Source: Oligoflexia bacterium (lineage in GTDB: Bacteria > Bdellovibrionota > UBA1018). From it: a stretch of 64,000 bases of DNA. A model generated the notes under the pieces. It made no database searches and had not been told where the DNA came from. It worked only from the letters and a program-made list of their open reading frames with translations. Each line of letters starts with the position of its first letter. The first letter of the stretch is position 1. Positions 7,598 to 15,766 of this stretch are shown here, in pieces. The stretch covers positions 61,419-125,418 of the forward strand of contig JARLHE010000051.1 in the NCBI GenBank assembly GCA_031292385.1, given 5' to 3'. A program made the translations under genes and the position numbers.

Positions 7598-8418
7598 AGA
7601 AAACGGGGATCACGCCGGAGTATCTCCATGGCTACACCCCCGAAGAGCAGGATCGACTCTATAGACAGGCCCGCTTTTTAGAAAAAAGCGTCTATTCCCG
7701 GATTGATTTCTCGAAGCAGAAAAATATCCTGGAAGTCGGATGTGGAGTGGGAGCGCAGACGGAGATTCTCCTTCAGCGCTTCCCCCATCTCCAGATTCAA
7801 GGCATCGATGCCTCACAGAAACAAATTCGAACGGCACGCGCCCGTTTGAAAGAGGCGGTCACAAAGAAAAAAGCCCGATTCGACGTCCAAGACGCGCTTC
7901 ATCTCAGCTACGAAGACGACTCCTTTGACGGCGCCTTTGTCTGCTGGTTCCTCGAGCACGTGCAGGAGCCGGTCGGAATTTTACACGAGATCCGCCGAGT
8001 TCTGAGCCCTGGCAGCGTGATCTACTGCAACGAAGTTCTGAACGCGACTCTCTACCTCAACCCCTACAGCCCGGCCACGCTTCAATATTGGTTCGCTTTC
8101 AACGACCATCAGTGGACGATCAAAGGCGATCCGTTCGTCGGGGGAAAGCTTGCGAACTATCTGCTGGCGGCGGGTTTTCAGGACGTGGAGACCGAAACCA
8201 AAGTCGAATTCCACGATAATCGCGCACCCAAGCGCCGGGCCCAGTTCATCGAGTATTGGGCGGAGCTTTTGCTGAGCGGCGCGCCCGGGCTTCTGAAAGC
8301 CGGCAAAGTCACCCCACAACAAGTCAAAGACATGAAAGACGAGCTCGGGCGCCTCAAAGACGATCCCGACGCCGTTTTCTTTTACGCTTGGATTCAAGCC
8401 CGTGCCCGCGCGTTCTGA
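7594..8418 (+). CDS. Class I SAM-dependent methyltransferase, coupled to the histone gene
   Basis: Rossmann-fold methyltransferase of 274 residues. Motif I is ILEVGCGVGAQTE (residues 48-60), the acidic end of strand 2 is GIDAS, the motif II region has DALHLSYEDDSFDGAFVCWFLEHV, and motif III is RRVLSPGSVI. The layout is of the UbiE/Methyltransf_11 type, which mostly methylates small molecules. Its ATG overlaps the histone stop (ATGA), implying translational coupling. The globin gene starts inside its last codons. The substrate is unknown; histone methylation is possible only as a hypothesis, since there is no SET or Dot1 signature. Confidence 0.8.
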   Translation: MKKTGITPEYLHGYTPEEQDRLYRQARFLEKSVYSRIDFSKQKNILEVGCGVGAQTEILLQRFPHLQIQGIDASQKQIRTARARLKEAVTKKKARFDVQDALHLSYEDDSFDGAFVCWFLEHVQEPVGILHEIRRVLSPGSVIYCNEVLNATLYLNPYSPATLQYWFAFNDHQWTIKGDPFVGGKLANYLLAAGFQDVETETKVEFHDNRAPKRRAQFIEYWAELLLSGAPGLLKAGKVTPQQVKDMKDELGRLKDDPDAVFFYAWIQARARAF

Positions 8419-8821
8419 TCACAAACCGGAACTGTCGCTCTCAAAGCCCGCCCTGCGGGCTATTTACCAAAACATCGGCGGCGCCGACGGGCTCCGCGCG
8501 ATCCTGCGTGATTTTTACGCGCGCATGAAGAAGGACATTATTGTGGGTTTCTTCTTCACGGGCTTCGATACGGACCTCATCGCCGAGCGCCAGCACGCAT
8601 TCCTTTCGCGCGCCATGGGAGCAACCCCCTCATACTCGGGCAAACCGCCGGCACAGGCCCACTTAGAATTGCCCCCCATTCTGCCCGGGCACTTCGACCG
8701 CCGCTTGCGGATTCTCGAGGAAACGCTTCGAGATCACGGCGTAAGCGCCGAGGATATCCGAATCTGGGTGGAGTTCGAAAGCACCTTCAGGCCGGGAATC
8801 GTGTCGCCGTCATCGGATTGA
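8402..8821 (+). CDS. Group 1 truncated haemoglobin
   Basis: Haem protein of the 2-on-2 globin family that binds O2 or NO. After about 17 leading residues the family pattern runs IYQNIGGADGLRAILRDFYARM, then VGFFFTGFD, RQHAFLSRAMG and the proximal-His segment AQAHLELPPILPGHFDRRL, ending WVEFESTFR. A GTG at 8402 is the only early start and overlaps the methyltransferase by 17 nt. Length (139 aa) is normal. It seems to be the last coupled gene of the FKBP-histone-methyltransferase group and might serve NO detoxification. Confidence 0.8.
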   Translation: MPARSDHKPELSLSKPALRAIYQNIGGADGLRAILRDFYARMKKDIIVGFFFTGFDTDLIAERQHAFLSRAMGATPSYSGKPPAQAHLELPPILPGHFDRRLRILEETLRDHGVSAEDIRIWVEFESTFRPGIVSPSSD

Positions 8822-8881
8822 CGAAGAATCTTGACCTAACTCTTAAGGCCCCGTTCTCCTTTTCCGATAAAATAAAGGAAG

Positions 8882-10114
8882 ATGAGAGCAAAAACCAATC
8901 ACGGAGTGCTCTGGGCCACCTCTGTCGCGGCGCTTTTCGCGTTCGCGACTTCGAGCTATTTTCTACATCACTCATTAAAGCAACTCACCCTCACCGCGCC
9001 CCCGGAAGACACTTCGCGACGAATCGACTTATCCGGGGACTGGAGCTATGCGCCCGATGCCGCCGGCAGGGCCCCGGGCGACGCGCCCTCGCTTCCGGAA
9101 ACCGGCTGGAAAAGCTTCGACCCGAGCGAGAATTGGAGCGCGATCCGCGGCCTGCATTTTTTCGCCCCGAAATTCTCCGGAAAATACTGGCTTCGCACGC
9201 AGTTTGAGATCCGCTACCCGATTCAAACGCCCGCTTTGGTCTTAGGCGAAATTCCCGGCTCCTACCGTCTTTTTCTGAACGGCCACCTGATCGGCGAAAG
9301 CACCGCCGACGACGGAGAGCCGACGCCCTACGCGGTTTTTGACCCGTCCTATTTCAATCTGATCGGACCGAACCAGATCACGGTTTCGGTGCGCGAAAAC
9401 GCCGCTTCGTTCATCGGCTTCGCCAAAGTCCCGGAAGTCGGCGCGTACATCGGCGATTTCAACGACGTACGAAAAACCGTCTCCCTGGGAATGAGCCACG
9501 GACTGATCGCGGTCTCGACTTTCTTCGCGGCCTGCTGCGGCGTCTTCGGCATGATTCTGATCGTCTCGCTGACCCGGGCGTTGGCCTTGCTCTCGAGCGG
9601 CGCCCAAGAGCGCTCGACCGACAAGGAAACGGAACCCGCCGCCGAGCCGCACCCGATTCAACAACAGCTGATCGAAGCCCACAAAAAAATCGCGGCGCTC
9701 GTCAAATCGAAGCGCTCCTCGCTCTACGTCGCTTCATATACCGCTTCCGGCGACGGAAACTCGGCCGGGCTCGAAGCGGTTTCGTTGATCGGCGACACGA
9801 CACTCATCCGCCAGTCACGTCCAATCTACGAAGACCTTATCGGGACTGCCTGCAAAAAGCGCAAGCCCTGGCTCATTCGCGACATCGGGGACGTGGTGAA
9901 GCTGGGATCGAGAGCGAACTACCGCTCGCGCTCTTGCATGATCATCCCGCTTTGCTCGAAAACGGATTCCAGCATCCTCGGGGCGATCACGCTCGCGGAC
10001 AAAGAAGCCTCGGTTGTTTTCAGCGAGCAAGACCTGGCGCTCGCCGTCGAGGCGTCGTCCAAGCTCGTCGAGCTCCTCGATACGAACACCCTTATACGTA
10101 GTCGCCGCGCTTGA
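8882..10114 (+). CDS. Membrane protein with galactose-binding-like periplasmic domain and cytoplasmic GAF domain
   Basis: The 410-residue protein starts with a hydrophobic anchor (residues 9-30). A periplasmic beta-rich domain follows, with RIDLSGDWSYAP, WLRTQFEI, YRLFLNGHLIG and NQITVSVREN, like the sugar-binding jelly-roll folds of glycosidases and 7TMR-DISMED2 sensors. A second span (about 203-232, GLIAVSTFFAACCGVFGMILIV) leads to a GAF domain (about 265-400) with RSCMIIPLCSK and SILGAITLADKE. No output domain is present, so it may sense a carbohydrate and pass the signal to another protein. Its 3' end overlaps the convergent topoisomerase VI A gene by 23 nt. Confidence 0.65.
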   Translation: MRAKTNHGVLWATSVAALFAFATSSYFLHHSLKQLTLTAPPEDTSRRIDLSGDWSYAPDAAGRAPGDAPSLPETGWKSFDPSENWSAIRGLHFFAPKFSGKYWLRTQFEIRYPIQTPALVLGEIPGSYRLFLNGHLIGESTADDGEPTPYAVFDPSYFNLIGPNQITVSVRENAASFIGFAKVPEVGAYIGDFNDVRKTVSLGMSHGLIAVSTFFAACCGVFGMILIVSLTRALALLSSGAQERSTDKETEPAAEPHPIQQQLIEAHKKIAALVKSKRSSLYVASYTASGDGNSAGLEAVSLIGDTTLIRQSRPIYEDLIGTACKKRKPWLIRDIGDVVKLGSRANYRSRSCMIIPLCSKTDSSILGAITLADKEASVVFSEQDLALAVEASSKLVELLDTNTLIRSRRA

Positions 10115-11261
10115 TCTTATCGACGATGATCTTTTCCGGCATCGTCGGATCTTTCGGATCGACCGTGAAGAACGCCTGCTGCTCGCAGCGTCGCTTGTTC
10201 TTCAGCAGCCAATTCAGGATCTCGGCCAGACCCTTATTGCGCTTGTCCTGAAAGAACGGATCGTTTTTCAACGCGTCCGCGGCCTTTTTCAAAGCGCGCG
10301 ACTCCTGAGGGTCGCTTTCTTTGACCGGGTAGTCATTCAAATCGTATTTCTTGATATCCGCCGGTAAAACTCCCAGAAAACGGACATCAGGCGCCGAGTA
10401 ATCCGAATTGCGGATCAAGCTTGCGGCCGAGCCCGCCTTCAGCGTGCGATAGATGTTCTGGAGCGTGTAGGCGTCGAGGTCTCCGAAGAAATACAGCGGG
10501 ATTTTCAGCTGATCTTGGATCAGCTTGCACCACCCGCGCACCGCGTTCGAGGGAACGCCCTGCGCGCCCATCAAAATGCAGTTATGCCGCTTCGTGAAGC
10601 CGTTAGCGACCAAGGTATTGGCCGTGCCTTCCGATTCGACGACCAGGCCGAAATCGATCTTCTTGCGGGCCGAAAGCTTCAGATTCTGGGGGCGGTTTTT
10701 CGGCTGGAACGGAGACGTGCCCAGCATCGAGAGATCGATCACGGCCGTGTCCCCGTCCGTCAAGGTCTCGGTCACCACCAGCTGCTGCGAATAGGTCTGC
10801 CCGCCGCGATCGTTGGCGAAGCAATTCACTTCCTCGCGATAGATCTCGAGCATCTCGCAGATAAAATCGATGATCTCGTCGCTCTCGTCCTGATCGGCGA
10901 AATCGAGCGGCTTCAGCTTGGAGTCGTGCTTGATGTAACCTTTGCTGATGTAATAAAGCTCGCGCTTGGTGTTCACCGCGCCCGTATCGATGTTGCGAAG
11001 CAGGATCTCGAGCATGAAAATCGCGCGGGACATCTTCTTCACCGAACTCACGTTGAGTTCGGTCGCCACCTTTTTATCGCCCGGCGTGAGATAGCCGACC
11101 TTATGGTTATAAATAGCGTTATCGAGCGAGCACTTGGTTGCGTAGAGCACCGGGCGCTTGGCGCGCTCCAGGTCGCTCAACAAGCGATTGCAAAGCTCTT
11201 TGGACATCTTCGGGATGGAGTCGTCTAATTTCTTCGAGCGACCCGACATTAAACCAGCCAT
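10092..11261 (-). CDS. top6A: DNA topoisomerase VI subunit A (Spo11-like)
   Basis: DNA-cleaving subunit of the type IIB topoisomerase, forming an A2B2 enzyme that relaxes and decatenates DNA. The winged-helix/CAP domain carries the catalytic tyrosine in TKRELYYISK (Tyr103 or Tyr104). The Toprim metal site shows the acidic LVVESEGTANTL (Glu208/Glu210) and the DxD of FFGDLDAYTLQ (Asp260, Asp262). The length of 389 matches archaeal subunits. The ATG at 11261 overlaps the top6B stop as TAATG, so A and B are coupled. Topoisomerase VI is standard in archaea and plants but uncommon in bacteria, which makes lateral transfer plausible. Base composition looks like the neighbours, so any transfer is old. 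Confidence 0.9.
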   Translation of the reverse strand: MAGLMSGRSKKLDDSIPKMSKELCNRLLSDLERAKRPVLYATKCSLDNAIYNHKVGYLTPGDKKVATELNVSSVKKMSRAIFMLEILLRNIDTGAVNTKRELYYISKGYIKHDSKLKPLDFADQDESDEIIDFICEMLEIYREEVNCFANDRGGQTYSQQLVVTETLTDGDTAVIDLSMLGTSPFQPKNRPQNLKLSARKKIDFGLVVESEGTANTLVANGFTKRHNCILMGAQGVPSNAVRGWCKLIQDQLKIPLYFFGDLDAYTLQNIYRTLKAGSAASLIRNSDYSAPDVRFLGVLPADIKKYDLNDYPVKESDPQESRALKKAADALKNDPFFQDKRNKGLAEILNWLLKNKRRCEQQAFFTVDPKDPTMPEKIIVDKIKRGDYV

Positions 11262-13021
11262 TACGCTCTAGCCTCTTTTTTCGCGTTTGAACGCTTCGGT
11301 TTTTTCACTTCGATCTCGTCCGGTCTCGCCGCCGTCGCGCCTCCGACCAGGACCTCGCCCAACTTTTCGCTCTCTTTTTCCTGATGGGCTTTCAGAACCT
11401 CTGAAGCTTTGTTGAGCTCGGCTTCGGTCGCCTGGGCATCGCGCCCGAGCAACTTCAGAAGACCGTCCTCGGCCTTTTTCTTGCGGCTTTCGGGGGCCTC
11501 GAGAATGCGGCAAAGCCCTTCGACCAACATCGGGCCGAATTGCTCGATATGGCGAATCTTCTCTTCGAGCTCGTTGGCCTTGTCTTCGCGACGAATATGC
11601 TTGGAAAGCTTTTGCCCCGCTTGAATCAAAGCCAGACGCAGCTCCGCGACCAGCTCATCCGACGCATCGATCGTTTCTTTGGACGCGTTCTTGAATTTGA
11701 TGAAGGGCGACACCACCGACACCGCGACGATATAAGGCCCGCTCGGAACGGAGTCCTTGCTCTGAGCCAGACCATAAGAGCGCCAATTCACGGACTCGAT
11801 GGACTGCACGATCGCGCAGGCCGCCTTATCGAACTGCAACGGCACTCGATTGGCGAAGCGCAGAACCTGCACCGGCTCGTCGGCTTCGGCCGCTTTGTCG
11901 AGCAAGCGCGCGATGGCGACTTCCACCTGTACCGGCTTGAAATCGCAAATCGCGGGCTTTCTTGAAACCACCGCGAAAAAGTCGACCGCCCCCAAGCGCT
12001 GAATGCTCTTCGCGAGCGACTCTTCGCCGATCGAGAGCACCGACTTGGTCGATGGCGCCATCAGTTTCTCGTTTTGAATGGCGACGAAAATCGCCTTGAA
12101 ATCGACCTCATTCAGCCCATCCACTGATTTCTCGAGCAGATTCGCGTTCAGCCCGTTCTTGACGAGATCCTTCAAAACCCCCTCGTGAATGCGGGAGAAC
12201 CCTTCTTTCAACCAGCTCTTCACCTTCACTTTTCCGAACAAATGGGAATGGGCGATGAACTCGCCGAGCTTCATCGTATGAGGATGCGGCTCCGTCGCTT
12301 CGGGAATCTCCGGGATGGTCTGCGAAACGCGCTCGACGCGAACCGGCTCTTGCTCCGGAAGCTTGTAAGTCAGCGTCAGATGGGGATTCACCAAAGTCGT
12401 GGCGGCCAGGTAATTCAAAAGACCGGCATCGCCATTCAGCTGCACGCGGCCATCGACCAAAAACTCGACCGAGCTGCCGTTCGGGCGATCCCAATCGATC
12501 ATCTGACGGTCTTTGACCACGCCTTTGTTGTGCTTGATGTCCACCTCGACCATGCACGAAAGCGCCTTGCGCATGTTCTTGGTCTTGGTGATGACGCGCG
12601 CGCCGGTCGCGCTCGTGAGCTGCGCCCAGGTCGTGGCGGCGGAAATACCGATGCCTTGCTGCCCTCGCGAGCACTTGCCGCGCCCGAACTTGGACGATGC
12701 CAGGTATTCCCCGAAAACTTTCGGCACGTCGTCCGGATCGATGCCGGGGCCGTTGTCTTCGACGCGGACGCGAATCGAATCGGAATTCTTCAGCGATCCC
12801 GGGCCGACCTTTTCGATCGTGACGTTCACTTCCGGCAGGATGCCATGCTCTTCGCACGCATCCAATGAATTATCGACGGCTTCCTTCAAAGTCGTTAGGA
12901 CCGCTTTGGTCTGGGAGGAAAAGCCGACCTGTTGAAGATTTTTGGAAAAATACTCTGCCGTGCTGCTGGTGCTGATGCCCGCTGCCTGCTTTGTCGCCTG
13001 TTTGGGTGCCTGCTTTGCCAT
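11261..13021 (-). CDS. top6B: DNA topoisomerase VI subunit B (GHKL ATPase)
   Basis: ATP-operated clamp subunit of topoisomerase VI. The GHKL sites are intact: LKEAVDNSLDACEEHG (N box, Asn51), RVEDNGPGIDPDD (G1, Asp89), SSKFGRGKCSRGQQGIGISAATTWAQ (G2/lid, positions 109-134). The helix-two-turn-helix and transducer regions follow, and the end is a long charged coil plus a Lys/Arg-rich tail (KKPKRSNAKKEARA) that may contact DNA. At 586 residues it is near archaeal length. The ATG at 13021 diverges from the bacterioferritin-like gene by 46 nt, where any shared promoter must lie. Confidence 0.9.
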   Translation of the reverse strand: MAKQAPKQATKQAAGISTSSTAEYFSKNLQQVGFSSQTKAVLTTLKEAVDNSLDACEEHGILPEVNVTIEKVGPGSLKNSDSIRVRVEDNGPGIDPDDVPKVFGEYLASSKFGRGKCSRGQQGIGISAATTWAQLTSATGARVITKTKNMRKALSCMVEVDIKHNKGVVKDRQMIDWDRPNGSSVEFLVDGRVQLNGDAGLLNYLAATTLVNPHLTLTYKLPEQEPVRVERVSQTIPEIPEATEPHPHTMKLGEFIAHSHLFGKVKVKSWLKEGFSRIHEGVLKDLVKNGLNANLLEKSVDGLNEVDFKAIFVAIQNEKLMAPSTKSVLSIGEESLAKSIQRLGAVDFFAVVSRKPAICDFKPVQVEVAIARLLDKAAEADEPVQVLRFANRVPLQFDKAACAIVQSIESVNWRSYGLAQSKDSVPSGPYIVAVSVVSPFIKFKNASKETIDASDELVAELRLALIQAGQKLSKHIRREDKANELEEKIRHIEQFGPMLVEGLCRILEAPESRKKKAEDGLLKLLGRDAQATEAELNKASEVLKAHQEKESEKLGEVLVGGATAARPDEIEVKKPKRSNAKKEARA

Positions 13022-13067
13022 GTGGCGATTGAAGCAAAACGGCAGTCATCTTGCAAGTGCAGGCATC

Positions 13068-13799
13068 ATGAGCAACGCGCAATCTGAGAAAAACAAAGAA
13101 CAAACCGGTCCGATCACGCTCTTTCATGGTACTAACTTGGGCACTGACTTGGGTACCGGCGGCGAGGCGGGGGAATCCGCTCCAGCCTCCGTCTTTCTCA
13201 CCAACATCGCGGAAATTCGCAACCGGGTTCGCCAAAACATCATGAGCGGCGCGGTCACTCCCGATTACAAAGGCGACCTGAAGCTTACCATCGCCATCCT
13301 GAACGAGGCGCTTGCCACGGAAATCGTCTGCACGCTGCGCTACCGAAACCACTTTCACCTGGCCGAAGGTATCGAAGCGCAATCGGTCGCCCAGGAATTT
13401 CTAGAGCATTCGAACGAGGAGCTGAACCATGCCGAGCTCATCGCCAAGCGCATTCGGGAGCTCAACGGCGAGCCCGATTACAACCCCGCCAACCTTTTGA
13501 GCCGAAGCCACTCCGAGTATCAAACCGGCGCCACGCTCACCGAAATGCTTCAAGAGGACCTGATCGCCGAACGGATCGCGATTGAAAGTTACCGGGAGAT
13601 CGTTCGCTACTTCGCTCCGCACGACCCGACCTCGCGACGCATGATGGAGGACATCCTTGCCCGGGAAGAAGAGCACGCCGAGGAAATCCAGACCCTGCTT
13701 TCGCAAACGAGTTGGAAATCCAAGGAGCATCTGAGACAAAGCTTCGAGGAATCGGGAGAGATCGACGAAAGCGAATCGACCGAGGGCCGTAGCGCTTAG
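13068..13799 (+). CDS. Bacterioferritin-like ferritin-fold protein
   Basis: Iron-storage or ferroxidase protein with a four-helix bundle. The di-iron ligands are visible as LNEALATEIV (Glu), EFLEHSNEELNHAELIA (Glu and His), LQEDLIAERIAIESYR (Glu) and ILAREEEHAEEI (Glu, His). From the ATG at 13068 (AGG upstream) it has an extra 60 residues before the bundle and an acidic 35-residue tail, so at 243 residues it is longer than classical bacterioferritin (about 160). It diverges from top6B. Iron storage near the histone recalls Dps-like DNA protection, but no link is proven. Confidence 0.75.
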   Translation: MSNAQSEKNKEQTGPITLFHGTNLGTDLGTGGEAGESAPASVFLTNIAEIRNRVRQNIMSGAVTPDYKGDLKLTIAILNEALATEIVCTLRYRNHFHLAEGIEAQSVAQEFLEHSNEELNHAELIAKRIRELNGEPDYNPANLLSRSHSEYQTGATLTEMLQEDLIAERIAIESYREIVRYFAPHDPTSRRMMEDILAREEEHAEEIQTLLSQTSWKSKEHLRQSFEESGEIDESESTEGRSA

Positions 13800-13871
13800 C
13801 GTGCTCCTGAGCTTAATCCCCATCGCAAGGACCCGCAACGTTCCTTATGTCGCGTTGCTCGCACTTCGGTA

Positions 13872-13991
13872 AGCCTGTTCAAGAAAAGGTGAGGGGGTTC
13901 TTGCGGCAGGAGGCCGAAGCCCGAGCGGCAGCGAGGGCTCAAGAAGGCCCATGGATGGGCCGGCCCACGACACCCTTTTCTTGAACAGGCT
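13872..13991 (-). repeat. REP-like hairpin element, copy 1, in an 18-bp inverted repeat
   Basis: The outer arms 13872-13889 and 13974-13991 are perfect 18-bp reverse complements. Inside lies a 76-nt core (about 13892-13967) which, read on the minus strand, matches the copy at 28273-28348 at 70 of 76 positions by hand count. The core holds a small perfect hairpin, GGCCCAT-GG-ATGGGCC at 13946-13961. The element fills the gap between the convergent bacterioferritin-like and AI-2E transporter genes, so it may also serve as their terminator. Confidence 0.75.
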
Positions 13992-13992
13992 C

Positions 13993-15069
13993 TTAATCGC
14001 TGACGACGTCGACCAGCACCAGGAAAAGCGACGCGATGATCGGTCCTAAAAAGACGCCGACAAAGCCCAGCACCTGCAACCCGCCGAAGGCGGCGATAAA
14101 AGCGAGCAAGGGATGCAGATTGGCGGTGCCCTTCAAGAACCAAGGGCGAACCAAATTGTCGAGCATCGCCGTCAGCACCGCCGCCGCCAGGAGCACGGCG
14201 CCGCTGACGGTATGACCGCTCAGCAACTGGCCGAGCGCCATGCCGAAAGTCGCCGGGACCGCGCCGATCACCGGAATGAAGGAAGCGAAAAAGATCAGCG
14301 AAATAACCAGGATCGCGTTCGGCGCGCCCGTTACCAGCATGAAAAAGCCATAAAAGACCGCCTGCGCGAGGCCTGAAATGACCGCCGCCAAAACCACCGA
14401 ACGGCAAACTCCGGCCAGAACCTGCAACAATCTTTCGGTCTGAACCGACGGGAATATCGATTTACGCCGCACCCAGTTTCCAAGCCGGTGGGCGTCAACC
14501 AGGAAGAAATAAAGGCTCACGACGACGATGATCAGATCGAAGGCCATCTTCGGCAAGGACGCGAGCAATGCACCCAAGAGCTCGGCGGCCCGAATGCCGA
14601 CGCTGCGGACCGTGTCCTGGAGGGTTTCCGTCAAATCCTGAATGCCGATCGGAAACCAAGCCGTGACCTTGAGCATCAAAGAATGAACCGTCGGGCTCTC
14701 CAGCAGAGCGCTCGTCCAATCGCCCACGGGCCGTTGCGGAGAATCCTTCCAATGCTGAAACTCCTGCACGCCGCTTTTCGCGCCCTGGTAGACGAGGACC
14801 GCGGTCGGAATGAGCACGATCAAGGTGATGCCGAAGGTGATCAAGAAAGACGCCAAGGGTGCCTTGATGCCTCGACGCTCCATCCGCGCCGCCAGCGGAA
14901 TAAAAAGAACGGCAAGCACCCCGCCCATCAGCACCGGAAGAATCAGCGGATAAACCACATAGAAGAACGCCCCAGCGAGAAGCACGAAAAAAATCCAACG
15001 AGCGACCGAAGCGGAGCGCGTCGCGCTCAGTACGCTTGAGACTCGGTTCGAAGGATCGGATTTGCTCAT
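13993..15069 (-). CDS. AI-2E/PerM-family membrane transporter
   Basis: Polytopic inner-membrane protein of the AI-2E (TqsA/YdiK/PerM) family, thought to export small molecules or exchange Na+/H+. Several helices are obvious, including FFVLLAGAFFYVVYPLILPVLM, SFLITFGITLIVLIPTAVLVY, LISLIFFASFIPVIGAVPA and FGGLQVLGFVGVFLGPIIASLFLV. The FIPVIGAVP and GVFLGPIIA motifs are family signatures. The ATG at 15069 overlaps the upstream hydroxylase stop as TAATG, so the start 27 codons further upstream is unlikely. The substrate is not predictable. Confidence 0.8.
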   Translation of the reverse strand: MSKSDPSNRVSSVLSATRSASVARWIFFVLLAGAFFYVVYPLILPVLMGGVLAVLFIPLAARMERRGIKAPLASFLITFGITLIVLIPTAVLVYQGAKSGVQEFQHWKDSPQRPVGDWTSALLESPTVHSLMLKVTAWFPIGIQDLTETLQDTVRSVGIRAAELLGALLASLPKMAFDLIIVVVSLYFFLVDAHRLGNWVRRKSIFPSVQTERLLQVLAGVCRSVVLAAVISGLAQAVFYGFFMLVTGAPNAILVISLIFFASFIPVIGAVPATFGMALGQLLSGHTVSGAVLLAAAVLTAMLDNLVRPWFLKGTANLHPLLAFIAAFGGLQVLGFVGVFLGPIIASLFLVLVDVVSD

Positions 15070-15692
15070 TAAGATTTCTGCTGGGAAGGCTTCCGCTGTG
15101 AGGACAGCGAGCGGAACACATAGTCCCAAAGCGGCGAGCTCACGCCCCAACGAGCGTCATGCTCGACGAAATGATGAAGCATATGGTGCTGCTTGTTCCA
15201 ACGCCCGAACCGGGTCATTGGCTTGAAATGATGAACGGCATAATGGGTATAATCGTAAGTCAGGTAGCCGATCGAAAAGCCGAAATAAAACGGGTCCACC
15301 CAAGCCGAGCCGAGAACGGCTCTAAAAAACAAATACAGGATCGTTCCGATGATCAACGAGCCCGCCGGAGGCATCACCAAGCGCATTGGGTCGTTCGGAA
15401 CCACGTGATGGTTTCCGTGCATGACGAAATAAAACTTCTTCCGCCACGCGCTGGTTTGCTTCAAATGAAAGACATAACGGTGCAACAGATACTCCGTCAG
15501 GGTCCAAATGAAAAAGCCGAAAACCGCGATCAAGCCAAAGACCGACGGCGTGAATGAATCGACGGCAAAACTTCTCCAGCCAAAACAAATGACGATCGGA
15601 GTCCAAACGATCAAAGGCACGATCGGGTGAACCCGGGTCAATTTTTCCAAATAGGGATTCTCGAAAATCCGAACGCTCTGTTGTGGCTTCAT
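15069..15692 (-). CDS. Fatty acid hydroxylase/sterol desaturase superfamily protein
   Basis: Membrane di-iron oxygenase with the eight-histidine pattern: HRYVFH, HGNHH, HYAVHH and HHMLHH, preceded by hydrophobic spans (residues 30-75 and 115-140). The arrangement resembles fatty acid 2-hydroxylases (Scs7/FA2H type), which add a 2-hydroxyl to acyl chains of sphingolipids or lipid A; such hydroxylated lipids fit a Bdellovibrio-like envelope, though that link is inference. The ATG at 15692 (MKPQQS) is preferred over the upstream frame. It is coupled to the transporter gene and diverges from rmuC. Confidence 0.8.
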   Translation of the reverse strand: MKPQQSVRIFENPYLEKLTRVHPIVPLIVWTPIVICFGWRSFAVDSFTPSVFGLIAVFGFFIWTLTEYLLHRYVFHLKQTSAWRKKFYFVMHGNHHVVPNDPMRLVMPPAGSLIIGTILYLFFRAVLGSAWVDPFYFGFSIGYLTYDYTHYAVHHFKPMTRFGRWNKQHHMLHHFVEHDARWGVSSPLWDYVFRSLSSQRKPSQQKS

Positions 15693-15766
15693 AATTCTTT
15701 TCTTTCTATACAACGCAGTGACCGCCATTGTCAGCTTATCTTCAAGATGTTAGCCGTAGGAACACT

